A DNA stretch of 6,169 bases, from positions 1 to 6,169 of the forward strand of contig CAMDOY010000235.1 of the NCBI GenBank assembly GCA_945903655.1, given 5' to 3'. Position 1 is the stretch's first letter; each line of letters begins with the position of its first letter. This document shows, piece after piece, positions 1 through 5,450 of the stretch. Under the pieces are notes generated by a model that was not told where the DNA came from, made no database searches, and worked only from the letters and a program-made list of their open reading frames with translations. The DNA is from Rhizobium sp. Q54. Lineage in GTDB: Bacteria > Pseudomonadota > Alphaproteobacteria > Rhizobiales > Beijerinckiaceae. Made by a program: the position numbers and the translations under genes.

Positions 1-845
1 AGCGCCGTGATGGCGCCGCCGCCCGAGCCATGGGCGATGGCCTGATCGAGGATCGACAGCGCGTCACGCACCGAACCCTCGGCGGCGCGGGCGATCAGGG
101 CGAGAGCGTCGCGCTCGATGTCCACCTGCTCCTTTGCGCAGATACCCGCCAGATGGTTGATCAGCACGTCGGGCTCGATGCGGCGCAGATCGAAGCGCTG
201 GCAGCGCGAGCGCACGGTGACCGGCACCTTCTCGATTTCGGTGGTGGCGAAGAGGAATTTCACATGTTCGGGCGGCTCCTCCAGGGTCTTCAACAGGGCG
301 TTGAAGGCATTCTTGGAGAGCATGTGCACTTCGTCGATGATATAGACCTTGGTGCGCGCCATCACCGGGCGAAAGCGCGCGTTCTCGATGATCTCGCGCA
401 CATCGTCCACGCCAGTGTGGGACGCCGCGTCCATCTCGATCACATCAATGTGACGGCTCTCGATGATCGCCTGGCAATGGGCGCCCAGCTCGGGCATCTC
501 GATGGTGGGCCTGGTGACGGCGGGATGGCCATCGCGCGCGGGCAATTCGTAATTGAAGGCGCGCGCCAGAATGCGGGCGGTGGTGGTCTTGCCCACCCCG
601 CGCACGCCGGTCAGCAGATAGGCCTGATGGATGCGGTTGAGGTCGAAGGCGTTCGAGAGGGTCCGGACCATGGCCTCCTGGCCGATCAGATCCTCGAAGC
701 TGGACGGGCGATATTTGCGCGCGAGCACCCTGTAAGCGGCAGGGGGCTGGGCGGCAGGGGGCGCGGCCATGCCGAGGTCGAGGCCCAGCGAGGGCTCTTC
801 GACTCCACCACCGGCGGCGGCCTCGTGCTGTCGCTCATCGGTCAT
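1..845 (-). CDS. dnaX: DNA polymerase III subunit gamma/tau (clamp-loader ATPase), N-terminal part, truncated by window edge
   Basis: This is the motor subunit of the clamp loader, which opens and loads the beta sliding clamp during replication. The 281 visible codons cover the AAA+ module. A roughly 37-residue Ala/Pro/Glu-rich leader precedes YRVLARKYRP (residues 38-47). Walker A GVRGVGKT is at 80-87, the Walker B region VYIIDEVH at 167-174, LLKTLEEPP at 184-192, and the sensor/arginine-finger segment VRSRCQRF at 211-218. Of the four zinc-module cysteines of E. coli DnaX only C124 remains; the others are replaced (NYE near 98-100, PELGAHC at 118-124). I recall this form from rhizobial DnaX, so it is probably a lineage trait. 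The ATG at 845 is chosen because it is the first in-frame ATG and gives a normal alphaproteobacterial N-terminus, although no Shine-Dalgarno is visible before it. An ATG at 770 (residue 26) is the alternative. The C-terminal tau region and any frameshift signal lie outside the window. The gene follows ffs by about 50 bp on the same strand. Confidence 0.97.
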   Translation of the reverse strand, partial: MTDERQHEAAAGGGVEEPSLGLDLGMAAPPAAQPPAAYRVLARKYRPSSFEDLIGQEAMVRTLSNAFDLNRIHQAYLLTGVRGVGKTTTARILARAFNYELPARDGHPAVTRPTIEMPELGAHCQAIIESRHIDVIEMDAASHTGVDDVREIIENARFRPVMARTKVYIIDEVHMLSKNAFNALLKTLEEPPEHVKFLFATTEIEKVPVTVRSRCQRFDLRRIEPDVLINHLAGICAKEQVDIERDALALIARAAEGSVRDALSILDQAIAHGSGGGAITA

Positions 846-865
846 GTGGCGCCGTTCAATGGCCG

Positions 866-880
866 GCCCCGAAAGGGGGC
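866..880 (-). other. GC-rich hairpin in the ffs-dnaX spacer
   Basis: CCCC (867-870) and GGGG (875-878) form a short stem around a 4-base loop (GAAA on the plus strand, UUUC in the minus-strand RNA). G866 pairs with C880 across a bulged base. It lies between the SRP RNA 3' end and the dnaX start. No run of U follows it in the minus-strand transcript, so it is not a normal intrinsic terminator. It may mark the 3' trailer of ffs, act as a weak attenuator, or have no function. Confidence 0.3.
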
Positions 881-892
881 GCGGCGTGAAAG

Positions 893-990
893 GTGGGAGG
901 CTGGACAGAGACCCGCCCGGTCTCGTTAGGGCTGCTTCCTTCCGGACCTGACCCGGTTGGCGAGTGGAACGTCCACCGCCAACCTCCCGA
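893..990 (-). ncRNA. ffs: Signal recognition particle RNA, small bacterial type (4.5S RNA)
   Basis: This is the RNA scaffold of the signal recognition particle. It binds the Ffh M domain and the receptor FtsY to direct ribosomes making membrane proteins to the inner membrane. The invariant domain IV hairpin is present on the minus strand as GGUCAGGUCC, a GGAA tetraloop at 943-940, then GGAAGCAGCC. The ends pair as GGGAGG (988-983) with CCUCCC (900-895), and CUCG (964-961) pairs with CGAG (925-922) below domain IV. Together these make the usual rod of about 94 nt. The mature ends are most likely near 988 and 895; one or two bases are added at each side because the exact ends are not visible. 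The gene is followed by dnaX on the same strand. Confidence 0.95.
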
Positions 991-994
991 TCCC

Positions 995-1023
995 TATGTG
1001 GACCAGACAGGCGCATTTCGCAA
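995..1023 (-). promoter_or_regulatory. Candidate sigma70-type promoter of ffs
   Basis: On the minus strand TTGCGA (1023-1018) is followed after exactly 17 bases by CACATA (1000-995). Six bases then separate this from G988, the first base of the closing stem of the SRP RNA. The spacing fits a start of transcription at 988. The -35 keeps the TTG core, but the -10 is weak. The site lies in the 64-bp gap between the epimerase stop codon and ffs, so ffs need not depend on read-through. Confidence 0.5.
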
Positions 1024-1052
1024 GCGGGCGGCGCAGCTTTTTGGCGGGGCGA

Positions 1053-2120
1053 TCACACCTGATGGAAATCCCGATACCAGGCGACGAAGCGCCCGATCCC
1101 CAACTCAAGGGGCGTCGAGGGGCGGAAACCCACGGCCCGCTCCAGCGCCTCGATATCGGCATAGGTGGAGGGCACGTCGCCGGGCTGCATGGGCAGCAGG
1201 ATCTTTTTCGCCTCGCGGCCCAGCGCCCGCTCCAGAATGGCGATCATGTCCAGCAGGGCGACCGGCTCGTTGTTGCCGATATTGTAGACCCGCCAGGGCG
1301 CGGTGCTGGAGCCGGGATCCGGCGCCGCCCCGCTCCAGGCGGGGTCGGGCGTCGCGGGCTGGGCGAGGGTACGCAGGACGCCTTCCACGATGTCGTCGAT
1401 ATAGGTGAAGTCCCGCTTCACCTGGCCGTGGTTGTAGACGTCGATGGGCTCTCCCGCGAGAATCGCTCGGGTGAAGAGAAACAGCGCCATATCCGGCCGC
1501 CCCCAGGGCCCATAGACCGTGAAGAACCGCAGGCCGGTGGTGGGCAATCCGTGGAGGTGGCTGTAGGCGTGGGCGACGAGTTCGTTGCTCTTCTTGGTCG
1601 CCGCATAGAGCGACAGGGGATGATCGACTGAATCAGACACCGAATAGGGCTGGCGCGTGTTCGCCCCATAGACCGAGCTTGAAGAGGCATAGACCAGATG
1701 CCGCACCCCGAAGGCCCGGCTGTTTTCGATGATCTGGAAAAAGCCCACAAGATTGGCGCTGATATAGTCCTGCGGCGCCTTCAGGGAATGGCGCACCCCC
1801 GCCTGCGCCGCCAGATGGGCCACGAAGCCGGGCCTGTGGGTCTCGAACAAGAGCCGCACCGCTTCCCCGTCCGCGAGATCGCCTCTGGTGAAGGCGAAGC
1901 CGGGAAATTGCCGCAGTTGGGCGAGCCGGGCCTCCTTCAAGGCGACGTCATAATAGGCGTTCAGATTGTCGAAGCCCACGATCTGGCAGCCCGCTTCGAG
2001 CAGGCGGCGCGCGAGGTGAAAGCCGATGAACCCGGCTGCGCCCGTCACCAGAATGGGCGCCTGCCGCAGGGTTTCGATGGCCGCCTGGGTCGCCTGTTGG
2101 TGCGCGTCCTGAGTGCTCAT
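1053..2120 (-). CDS. NAD-dependent epimerase, probable UDP-glucuronate 4-epimerase (extended SDR family)
   Basis: The likely reaction is interconversion of UDP-glucuronate and UDP-galacturonate in the cytoplasm, feeding lipopolysaccharide or capsule synthesis. The 355-residue protein has the NAD-binding Rossmann motif TGAAGFIG (26-33), NAG-type loop HLAAQAGVRHS (102-112), the SSSSVYG strand (146-152), the catalytic pair Y172 and K176 in YAATK, and the block RFFTVYGPWGRPDMA (198-212) typical of the CapI/LpsL group. KRDFTYIDDIVEGV (235-248) and VYNIGN (278-283) follow. The segment PDPAWSGAAPDPGSSTAPWR (258-277) is a loop known in this subgroup. The ATG at 2120 is preferred because GGGGA lies 8 bases before it and it gives the family length. 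A TTG at 2174 and an ATG at 2165 would add 18 or 15 residues unlike the family. The gene stands alone, divergent from nudC. Other sugar-nucleotide epimerase or dehydratase activities of the family are possible but less likely. Confidence 0.9.
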   Translation of the reverse strand: MSTQDAHQQATQAAIETLRQAPILVTGAAGFIGFHLARRLLEAGCQIVGFDNLNAYYDVALKEARLAQLRQFPGFAFTRGDLADGEAVRLLFETHRPGFVAHLAAQAGVRHSLKAPQDYISANLVGFFQIIENSRAFGVRHLVYASSSSVYGANTRQPYSVSDSVDHPLSLYAATKKSNELVAHAYSHLHGLPTTGLRFFTVYGPWGRPDMALFLFTRAILAGEPIDVYNHGQVKRDFTYIDDIVEGVLRTLAQPATPDPAWSGAAPDPGSSTAPWRVYNIGNNEPVALLDMIAILERALGREAKKILLPMQPGDVPSTYADIEALERAVGFRPSTPLELGIGRFVAWYRDFHQV

Positions 2121-2128
2121 GGCGTCGA

Positions 2129-2133
2129 TCCCC
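2129..2133 (-). promoter_or_regulatory. Ribosome binding site of the epimerase gene
   Basis: GGGGA on the minus strand ends 8 bases before the ATG at 2120. No comparable site precedes the upstream ATG (2165) or TTG (2174), so this decides the start. Confidence 0.6.
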
Positions 2134-2239
2134 GTTGTCGGCCTGCGTGTAGGGGCAAAGGGCATCGCGATCAATATCCACAGACCCGCTGATTCATGGG
2201 CGCAGGCGCGGGAGCGTGATATGCAGGATGCACAGAACC

Positions 2240-2243
2240 GGAG
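2240..2243 (+). promoter_or_regulatory. Ribosome binding site of nudC
   Basis: GGAG lies 8 bases before the ATG at 2252. The alternative GTG at 2216 has a GGGAG only one base away, too close to work normally, so the ATG at 2252 is favoured. Confidence 0.65.
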
Positions 2244-2251
2244 CCATTTTC

Positions 2252-3223
2252 ATGAGCGACCCTTTTATCGATGAACTTTCCGCCGTGGTCGGCTTTTCAG
2301 GCAACCCGCTGGATCGCCTCTCGGAGAAGCGCGACGATGCGCAGGCTCTGGCCGAGCTGGCGGCGCATGCACAGGCCCGCAGCCTCGTTTTTGTCTCGGA
2401 CACCCCGGTGCTGAAGCAGCGGGGCGACGCGCTCGACGCCTTTTTCAACCTCGCCGAGGTGGAGGCCCTGGGCGCTCGCGATGAGCAGGCCCTGCTCGGC
2501 CAAACCCCCGAGGGGCCGATGTTCGCCACCCTGCTGCGGCCTGACGTCGCCCGGCGGGTTGAGCCCAACGGCGCCCTCGTGCTGCCGGGGCGCGAGGATC
2601 TCGCCCTCATCGATCTGCGCAGCCTCGCGGCCAAGGCCCTGCTGCCTCGGCCCACCATCGCCATGATGGCGCAAGGCAAGAGCCTGCTCTTCTGGCACGC
2701 CAAACACCGCTTCTGCTCCCAGTGCGGCGCGCCCAGCACGGTTTCGTCCGCGGGCTGGAAGCGTGAATGCGCAGCCTGCAAGGCGCAGCATTTCCCCCGC
2801 ACCGATCCGGTGGTCATCATGCTGGTGGTGCATGGCGACCGCTGCCTGCTGGGCCGTCAGGCCCGCTTCGCGCCGGGCATGTACTCGGCCCTGGCGGGTT
2901 TTCTGGAGCCGGGCGAGACCATCGAGGAGGCGGTGCGCCGCGAGGTCATGGAAGAGGCGGGCGTACGCGTCGGCCGCGTGACCTACATGGCCTCCCAGCC
3001 CTGGCCCTTTCCAGCCACGCTCATGATCGGCTGTCTCGCGGAAGCCCTGACAGAGGAGGTCATCGTGGACTATAGCGAGCTTGAGGACGCCCGCTGGTTC
3101 AGCCGCGCGGAGGTTCAGGATATGGTCGGCGGCGCTCCTGAAAATGGGGGGCCCAATGGTCTTGGCGCGCCCCAGCCCATCGCCATCGCGCGGTCCTTGA
3201 TGCGCGCCTGGGCCTTTGCATAG
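2252..3223 (+). CDS. nudC: NAD+ diphosphatase / NAD-RNA decapping Nudix hydrolase NudC
   Basis: NudC hydrolyses NAD(H) to NMN(H) and AMP, and family members also remove the 5' NAD cap from RNA. The 323-residue protein has a variable N-terminal domain (about 1-150). A zinc ribbon follows with C155, C158, C173 and C176 (FCSQCG, ECAACK). The Nudix domain comes next, with a complete Nudix box at 216-238: G216, E222, R230-E231, E234-E235 and G237 fit GX5EX7REUXEEXGU. The NudC-specific motif is present at 248-254 as SQPWPFP; the following residues are AT where a Ser is usual at the second position, a conservative change. It is longer than E. coli NudC (257 residues), as is common in alphaproteobacteria with a larger N-terminal domain. 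It is divergent from the epimerase gene across a 131-bp gap in which I could not identify a convincing promoter for either gene. Confidence 0.95.
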   Translation: MSDPFIDELSAVVGFSGNPLDRLSEKRDDAQALAELAAHAQARSLVFVSDTPVLKQRGDALDAFFNLAEVEALGARDEQALLGQTPEGPMFATLLRPDVARRVEPNGALVLPGREDLALIDLRSLAAKALLPRPTIAMMAQGKSLLFWHAKHRFCSQCGAPSTVSSAGWKRECAACKAQHFPRTDPVVIMLVVHGDRCLLGRQARFAPGMYSALAGFLEPGETIEEAVRREVMEEAGVRVGRVTYMASQPWPFPATLMIGCLAEALTEEVIVDYSELEDARWFSRAEVQDMVGGAPENGGPNGLGAPQPIAIARSLMRAWAFA

Positions 3224-3240
3224 GAGCGGCGCCCGGGTCC

Positions 3241-3266
3241 AAAGATGATTGAATGATCACTTTTTT
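3241..3266 (+). terminator. Weak candidate terminator of nudC, or operator half-site pair
   Basis: AAAG and TGAT (3241-3249, with a bulged A at 3245) can pair with ATCA and CTTT (3256-3263) around a 6-base loop, followed by further T to 3266. It lies 18 bases after the nudC stop. The stem is AT-rich and would be weak, and ATCACTTT recurs twice downstream, so it may instead be a protein-binding site. Confidence 0.3.
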
Positions 3267-3273
3267 AACCCAA

Positions 3274-3301
3274 GATAGAAAGTATTTAATCACTTTCTAT
3301 C
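3274..3301. repeat. Inverted repeat I (10-bp perfect arms)
   Basis: GATAGAAAGT (3274-3283) is the exact reverse complement of ACTTTCTATC (3292-3301). The 8-base spacer has TTAA at its centre (3287.5). The size and symmetry fit an operator for a dimeric regulator such as TetR. Its right arm is shared with inverted repeat II. Confidence 0.7.
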
Positions 3302-3325
3302 ATTAGATAAATATCATTTGATAGA
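3296..3325. repeat. Inverted repeat II, overlapping inverted repeat I
   Basis: TCTATCA (3296-3302) is the reverse complement of TGATAGA (3319-3325), and inside it GATA (3306-3309) mirrors TATC (3312-3315). Both pairs share the centre 3310.5, giving 22 symmetric positions out of 30. The centre is 23 bp from that of inverted repeat I, roughly two helical turns. CTATC at 3297-3301 belongs to both. Confidence 0.6.
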
Positions 3326-3471
3326 GATATCTGCCGCATTAAAAAATAATCGAAAAAAATAAATCCTCTGTTGCCGTAGCTGTTATCCGGGGTTACTTAC
3401 GAACTCGTGATCACTTTTTCCCGTCGATCAATCAGCGCGTTTCCAGACCTGAACGCGGCTCGGAACAGAAA

Positions 3472-4224
3472 ATGACCTCTGAAACAGCGAATGCTGCAGC
3501 AAAAGCCTCTCCCGAAGGTCCGGAGGAAAAGCTTGCCCCGCGCCAGAGGGCGAAGCGACTGCCAGCCGCCGAGCGCAAGGCCATCATACTACATGAGGCC
3601 GCCTTGTTTTTCTCAAAAGAGGGCTTCGCCGCATCGACCCGGGACCTTGCAGATCAACTGGGTGTAAGGCAAGCTTTACTATATAAGTACTTTCCATCCA
3701 AAGAAGCTCTACTTGACGAAGTATTCGAGAAGGCTTTCTCCCTGCATTGGGCCATGGCCTGGTCCAAGGTTCTCTTCGACCAGTCCCAGAGCCTGGAAGA
3801 CCGGTTGACCCATTGCTACGCAGCGCAACTGGACACGGAAGACGGCATAGCTCTGCGACTCTTTCTGCGCGCAGCGCTGGATGGGTTGCTTCTGCCCGGC
3901 CGCAGGCTGGACCTTGTGAAGGAAAAGCTTGTGCTGCCCGTGATCGAGGAATTGCGTCGGGAAGCGAATTTGCCTGGGTTGGATGCGCAGCCACTCACGA
4001 TCGGGGAATTTGAACTGTTCATGGTTCTTCATTCTTCCATCATCTTCTACGCCATGCGCACCTATATTTACGGCGGGCCCATGACTGAAGACATGCGGGC
4101 TGTGGTCCGTCTCTATGTCTCCACCTTCCTGAAGGGCGCCCGCGCGGGCCTGCCGTCCCTGCATGGGTCGGAGGCTCCCGCCAGCCTCAAGCTCCCGCTC
4201 CCCCAGAAATACGCCGTCGCCTGA
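3472..4224 (+). CDS. TetR/AcrR-family transcriptional regulator
   Basis: This is a 250-residue DNA-binding regulator of unknown ligand. A 30-residue charged, Ala/Glu/Lys-rich tail precedes the TetR_N domain (about 33-85). That domain has helix 1 RKAIILHEAALFFSKEGF (35-52), helix 2 TRDLADQLGV (56-65) and recognition helix RQALLYKYF (66-74), then SKEALLDEVF (76-85). The C-terminal part (about 90-225) is helical and ligand-specific, and I cannot assign its inducer. Codons in the HTH region (3580-3730) include TTA, CTA, ATA, GTA and AGG, unlike the neighbouring GC-rich genes. This fits an origin elsewhere or relaxed codon choice. The ATG at 3472 follows GGAA by 6 bases. The inverted and direct repeats upstream suggest autoregulation. 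The nickel permease gene lies 161 bp downstream on the same strand but has its own promoter candidate, so co-control is possible but unproven. Confidence 0.9.
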   Translation: MTSETANAAAKASPEGPEEKLAPRQRAKRLPAAERKAIILHEAALFFSKEGFAASTRDLADQLGVRQALLYKYFPSKEALLDEVFEKAFSLHWAMAWSKVLFDQSQSLEDRLTHCYAAQLDTEDGIALRLFLRAALDGLLLPGRRLDLVKEKLVLPVIEELRREANLPGLDAQPLTIGEFELFMVLHSSIIFYAMRTYIYGGPMTEDMRAVVRLYVSTFLKGARAGLPSLHGSEAPASLKLPLPQKYAVA

Positions 4225-4259
4225 TCGCAGGCGCGGGCGCGGGGTTATGCAGTTTCGAT

Positions 4260-4275
4260 CAATTCTTCTGAATTG
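4260..4275. repeat. Inverted repeat next to the permease promoter (possible operator)
   Basis: CAATTC (4260-4265) and GAATTG (4270-4275) are perfect reverse complements around TTCT. The repeat ends two bases before the candidate -35 box TTGACG at 4278. No T run follows, so it is a poor terminator for the tetR-type gene. Its position suits a repressor or activator site. Confidence 0.4.
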
Positions 4276-4277
4276 GG

Positions 4278-4306
4278 TTGACGCTGCCCCCGCCGGGCTT
4301 CTAAAT
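4278..4306 (+). promoter_or_regulatory. Candidate sigma70-type promoter of the nickel/cobalt permease gene
   Basis: TTGACG (4278-4283) matches five of six consensus -35 bases. TCTAAA (4300-4305, spacer 16) or CTAAAT (4301-4306, spacer 17) is a fair -10. Transcription would start near 4313, giving a leader of about 70 bases before the ATG at 4386. The leader has no recognisable cobalamin or nickel/cobalt riboswitch, for which it is also short. Confidence 0.55.
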
Positions 4307-4375
4307 CAGCCTCGACTGAGAACCTTCGCCGCGTGATACGGGCTTCCACCTGTGGCGTCGTGGGCGCCCGGGTAT

Positions 4376-4380
4376 GAGGA
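4376..4380 (+). promoter_or_regulatory. Ribosome binding site deciding the permease start
   Basis: GAGGA lies 5 bases before the ATG at 4386. The in-frame ATG at 4374 overlaps the region of this site and has only GGGCGCCCGGGT before it, with no Shine-Dalgarno. ATGs at 4395 and 4398 are too far away. Confidence 0.55.
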
Positions 4381-4385
4381 TTGCG

Positions 4386-5450
4386 ATGATTCGTATGATG
4401 ACCGGTCTGTGTAGCGACCTTCCCCAAGCCTCCTTGCGGACCCGTCTGACCGTCGTTTTCAGCCTCCTGATCCTCGGCAACGCTCTCGCCTGGGGGCTTG
4501 CCTTCGCGTCTTTCCACGATGAGCCGGTTCTGCTGGGCACGGCCTTTCTCGCCTATGTGCTGGGCCTGCGCCACGCCATCGATCCCGATCACATCGCCGC
4601 CATCGACAATGTCACGCGCAAGCTCATGCAGGATGGGCAGCAGCCCGTCACCACCGGGCTCTGGTTCGCGCTGGGCCATTCCACCATCGTGGTGGTCGCG
4701 GCGGGCCTGCTGGCGCTCACCGCCGCCGCGCTGCAGGACCAGTTCGAGGCTTTCAAGAGCGTCGGGGGCCTCATCGGCGTTTCGGTTTCGGCGGGCTTTC
4801 TCATTCTGATCGGCTGCTTCAACCTGACCATCCTCATCGATGTCTGGCGCAGCTTTCAAAAGGCCCGGCGCACCGGCCGCATCAACGAAGAGGACACCAA
4901 TGCGCTGCTGGCGCGGCGGGGCTTTCTGGCGCGCATCCTGCGCCCGCTTTTCGCGCTGATTTCCAAGCCCTGGCACATGTATCCCCTGGGCTTCCTCTTT
5001 GCGCTGGGTTTTGACACCGCCACCGAGATCGCCCTTTTCGGCATCGCGGCGGGGACCGCCTCCAATGGCGTCTCCCTTCTCGACATCATGTGTTTTCCCC
5101 TGCTCTTCACGGCGGGCATGGCGCTGGCCGATACGGCGGATGGGGTCTTGATGCTCAGGGCCTATGGCTGGGCCTTCGTGAAGCCCATGCGCAAGCTTTT
5201 CTACAATCTGGCGATCACCTTGATGTCGGTGCTGGTCGCCTTTTTCGTCGGCGGGCTGGAGGCGCTCGGCCTGATCGGGGAGCGCCTGGGGCTGCAGGGC
5301 TGGTTCTGGGACCTGGTGGCGAGCGCCAACGATCAGATGGGTTTCTTCGGCTTCATCATCGTGGGCGTCTTCGCTGGCGCCTGGGCGCTCTCGGTCCTCG
5401 TCTATCGCCTTGGCGGCTATGACAATATGGACATCAAGGCCGAAGCCTGA
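4386..5450 (+). CDS. Nickel/cobalt permease, NiCoT (HoxN/NixA) family
   Basis: This inner-membrane permease imports Ni2+ or Co2+ with high affinity for enzymes such as urease, hydrogenase or cobalamin-dependent enzymes. The protein is 354 residues from the ATG at 4386 (358 from 4374). The family signature RHAIDPDHIAAIDN is at 62-75 and contains H63, D68 and H69 (HX4DH), the metal-binding set. Other family blocks are GLWFALGHSTIV (91-102), LGFDTATEI (207-215) and LLFTAGMALADTADG (239-253). About eight membrane segments are visible, for example 21-43, 49-62, 92-118, 129-153, 202-224, 231-252, 271-290 and 318-341, with a charged cytoplasmic loop at 154-195. Metal preference cannot be told from the sequence, and no nickel or cobalt enzyme gene is present in the window. 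The gene has its own promoter candidate, and its TGA stop directly abuts that of the convergent pheA. Confidence 0.93.
   Translation: MIRMMTGLCSDLPQASLRTRLTVVFSLLILGNALAWGLAFASFHDEPVLLGTAFLAYVLGLRHAIDPDHIAAIDNVTRKLMQDGQQPVTTGLWFALGHSTIVVVAAGLLALTAAALQDQFEAFKSVGGLIGVSVSAGFLILIGCFNLTILIDVWRSFQKARRTGRINEEDTNALLARRGFLARILRPLFALISKPWHMYPLGFLFALGFDTATEIALFGIAAGTASNGVSLLDIMCFPLLFTAGMALADTADGVLMLRAYGWAFVKPMRKLFYNLAITLMSVLVAFFVGGLEALGLIGERLGLQGWFWDLVASANDQMGFFGFIIVGVFAGAWALSVLVYRLGGYDNMDIKAEA

Larger units (their letters stand above)
3241..3471 (+). promoter_or_regulatory. AT-rich control region upstream of the tetR-type gene
   Basis: The segment 3241-3360 holds 29 G or C bases in 120 (about 24%), in sharp contrast to its GC-rich neighbours. 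It contains two overlapping inverted repeats (3274-3301 and 3296-3325), a 12-base direct repeat TGATCACTTTTT (3254-3265 and 3408-3419), and a third ATCACTTT at 3289-3296. Such sites are what one expects where a TetR-family protein binds to repress its own gene. TTGCCG at 3371-3376 could be a -35 element, but no good -10 follows at the right distance, so the transcription start is not assigned. GGAA at 3462-3465 is a weak ribosome binding site 6 bases before the ATG at 3472. I see no open reading frame of interest here. Confidence 0.55.

Noticed and set aside
30..929. A 299-codon open frame on the plus strand
   Set aside because: It lies antisense to dnaX and runs into the SRP RNA gene. The minus-strand frame shows complete DnaX motifs, and long antisense frames are common in GC-rich DNA.
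2121..2174. N-terminal extension of the epimerase from TTG 2174 or ATG 2165
   Set aside because: The added residues do not resemble the family, and only the ATG at 2120 has a well-placed ribosome binding site.
957..2192. Plus-strand open frames of 224 and 164 codons opposite the epimerase gene
   Set aside because: They are complementary to a clearly conserved SDR coding sequence and show no recognisable domain.
3099..3293. A 64-codon minus-strand frame spanning the nudC end and the AT-rich region
   Set aside because: Most of it is antisense to nudC, it has no recognisable domain and no clear ribosome binding site.
3228..4373. GGCGCCCGGGT present at both 3228-3238 and 4363-4373, flanking the regulator like target-site repeats
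   Set aside because: An 11-base GC-only type repeat is expected several times by chance in a 6-kb GC-rich window, and no mobile-element genes lie between the copies.
4313..4385. Possible cobalamin or nickel/cobalt riboswitch in the permease leader
   Set aside because: The leader is only about 70 bases and shows none of the conserved boxes of those riboswitch classes.
4372..4398. GTATGA repeated at 4372-4377 and 4393-4398, resembling the NikR half-site
   Set aside because: NikR boxes are inverted repeats, whereas these are in the same orientation, and the second copy lies inside the coding start.
4245..4976. A 243-codon minus-strand frame opposite the permease
   Set aside because: Its composition (Glu, Gln, Arg, Gly rich) is that of a shadow of a membrane-protein gene, and it covers the permease promoter and signature region.
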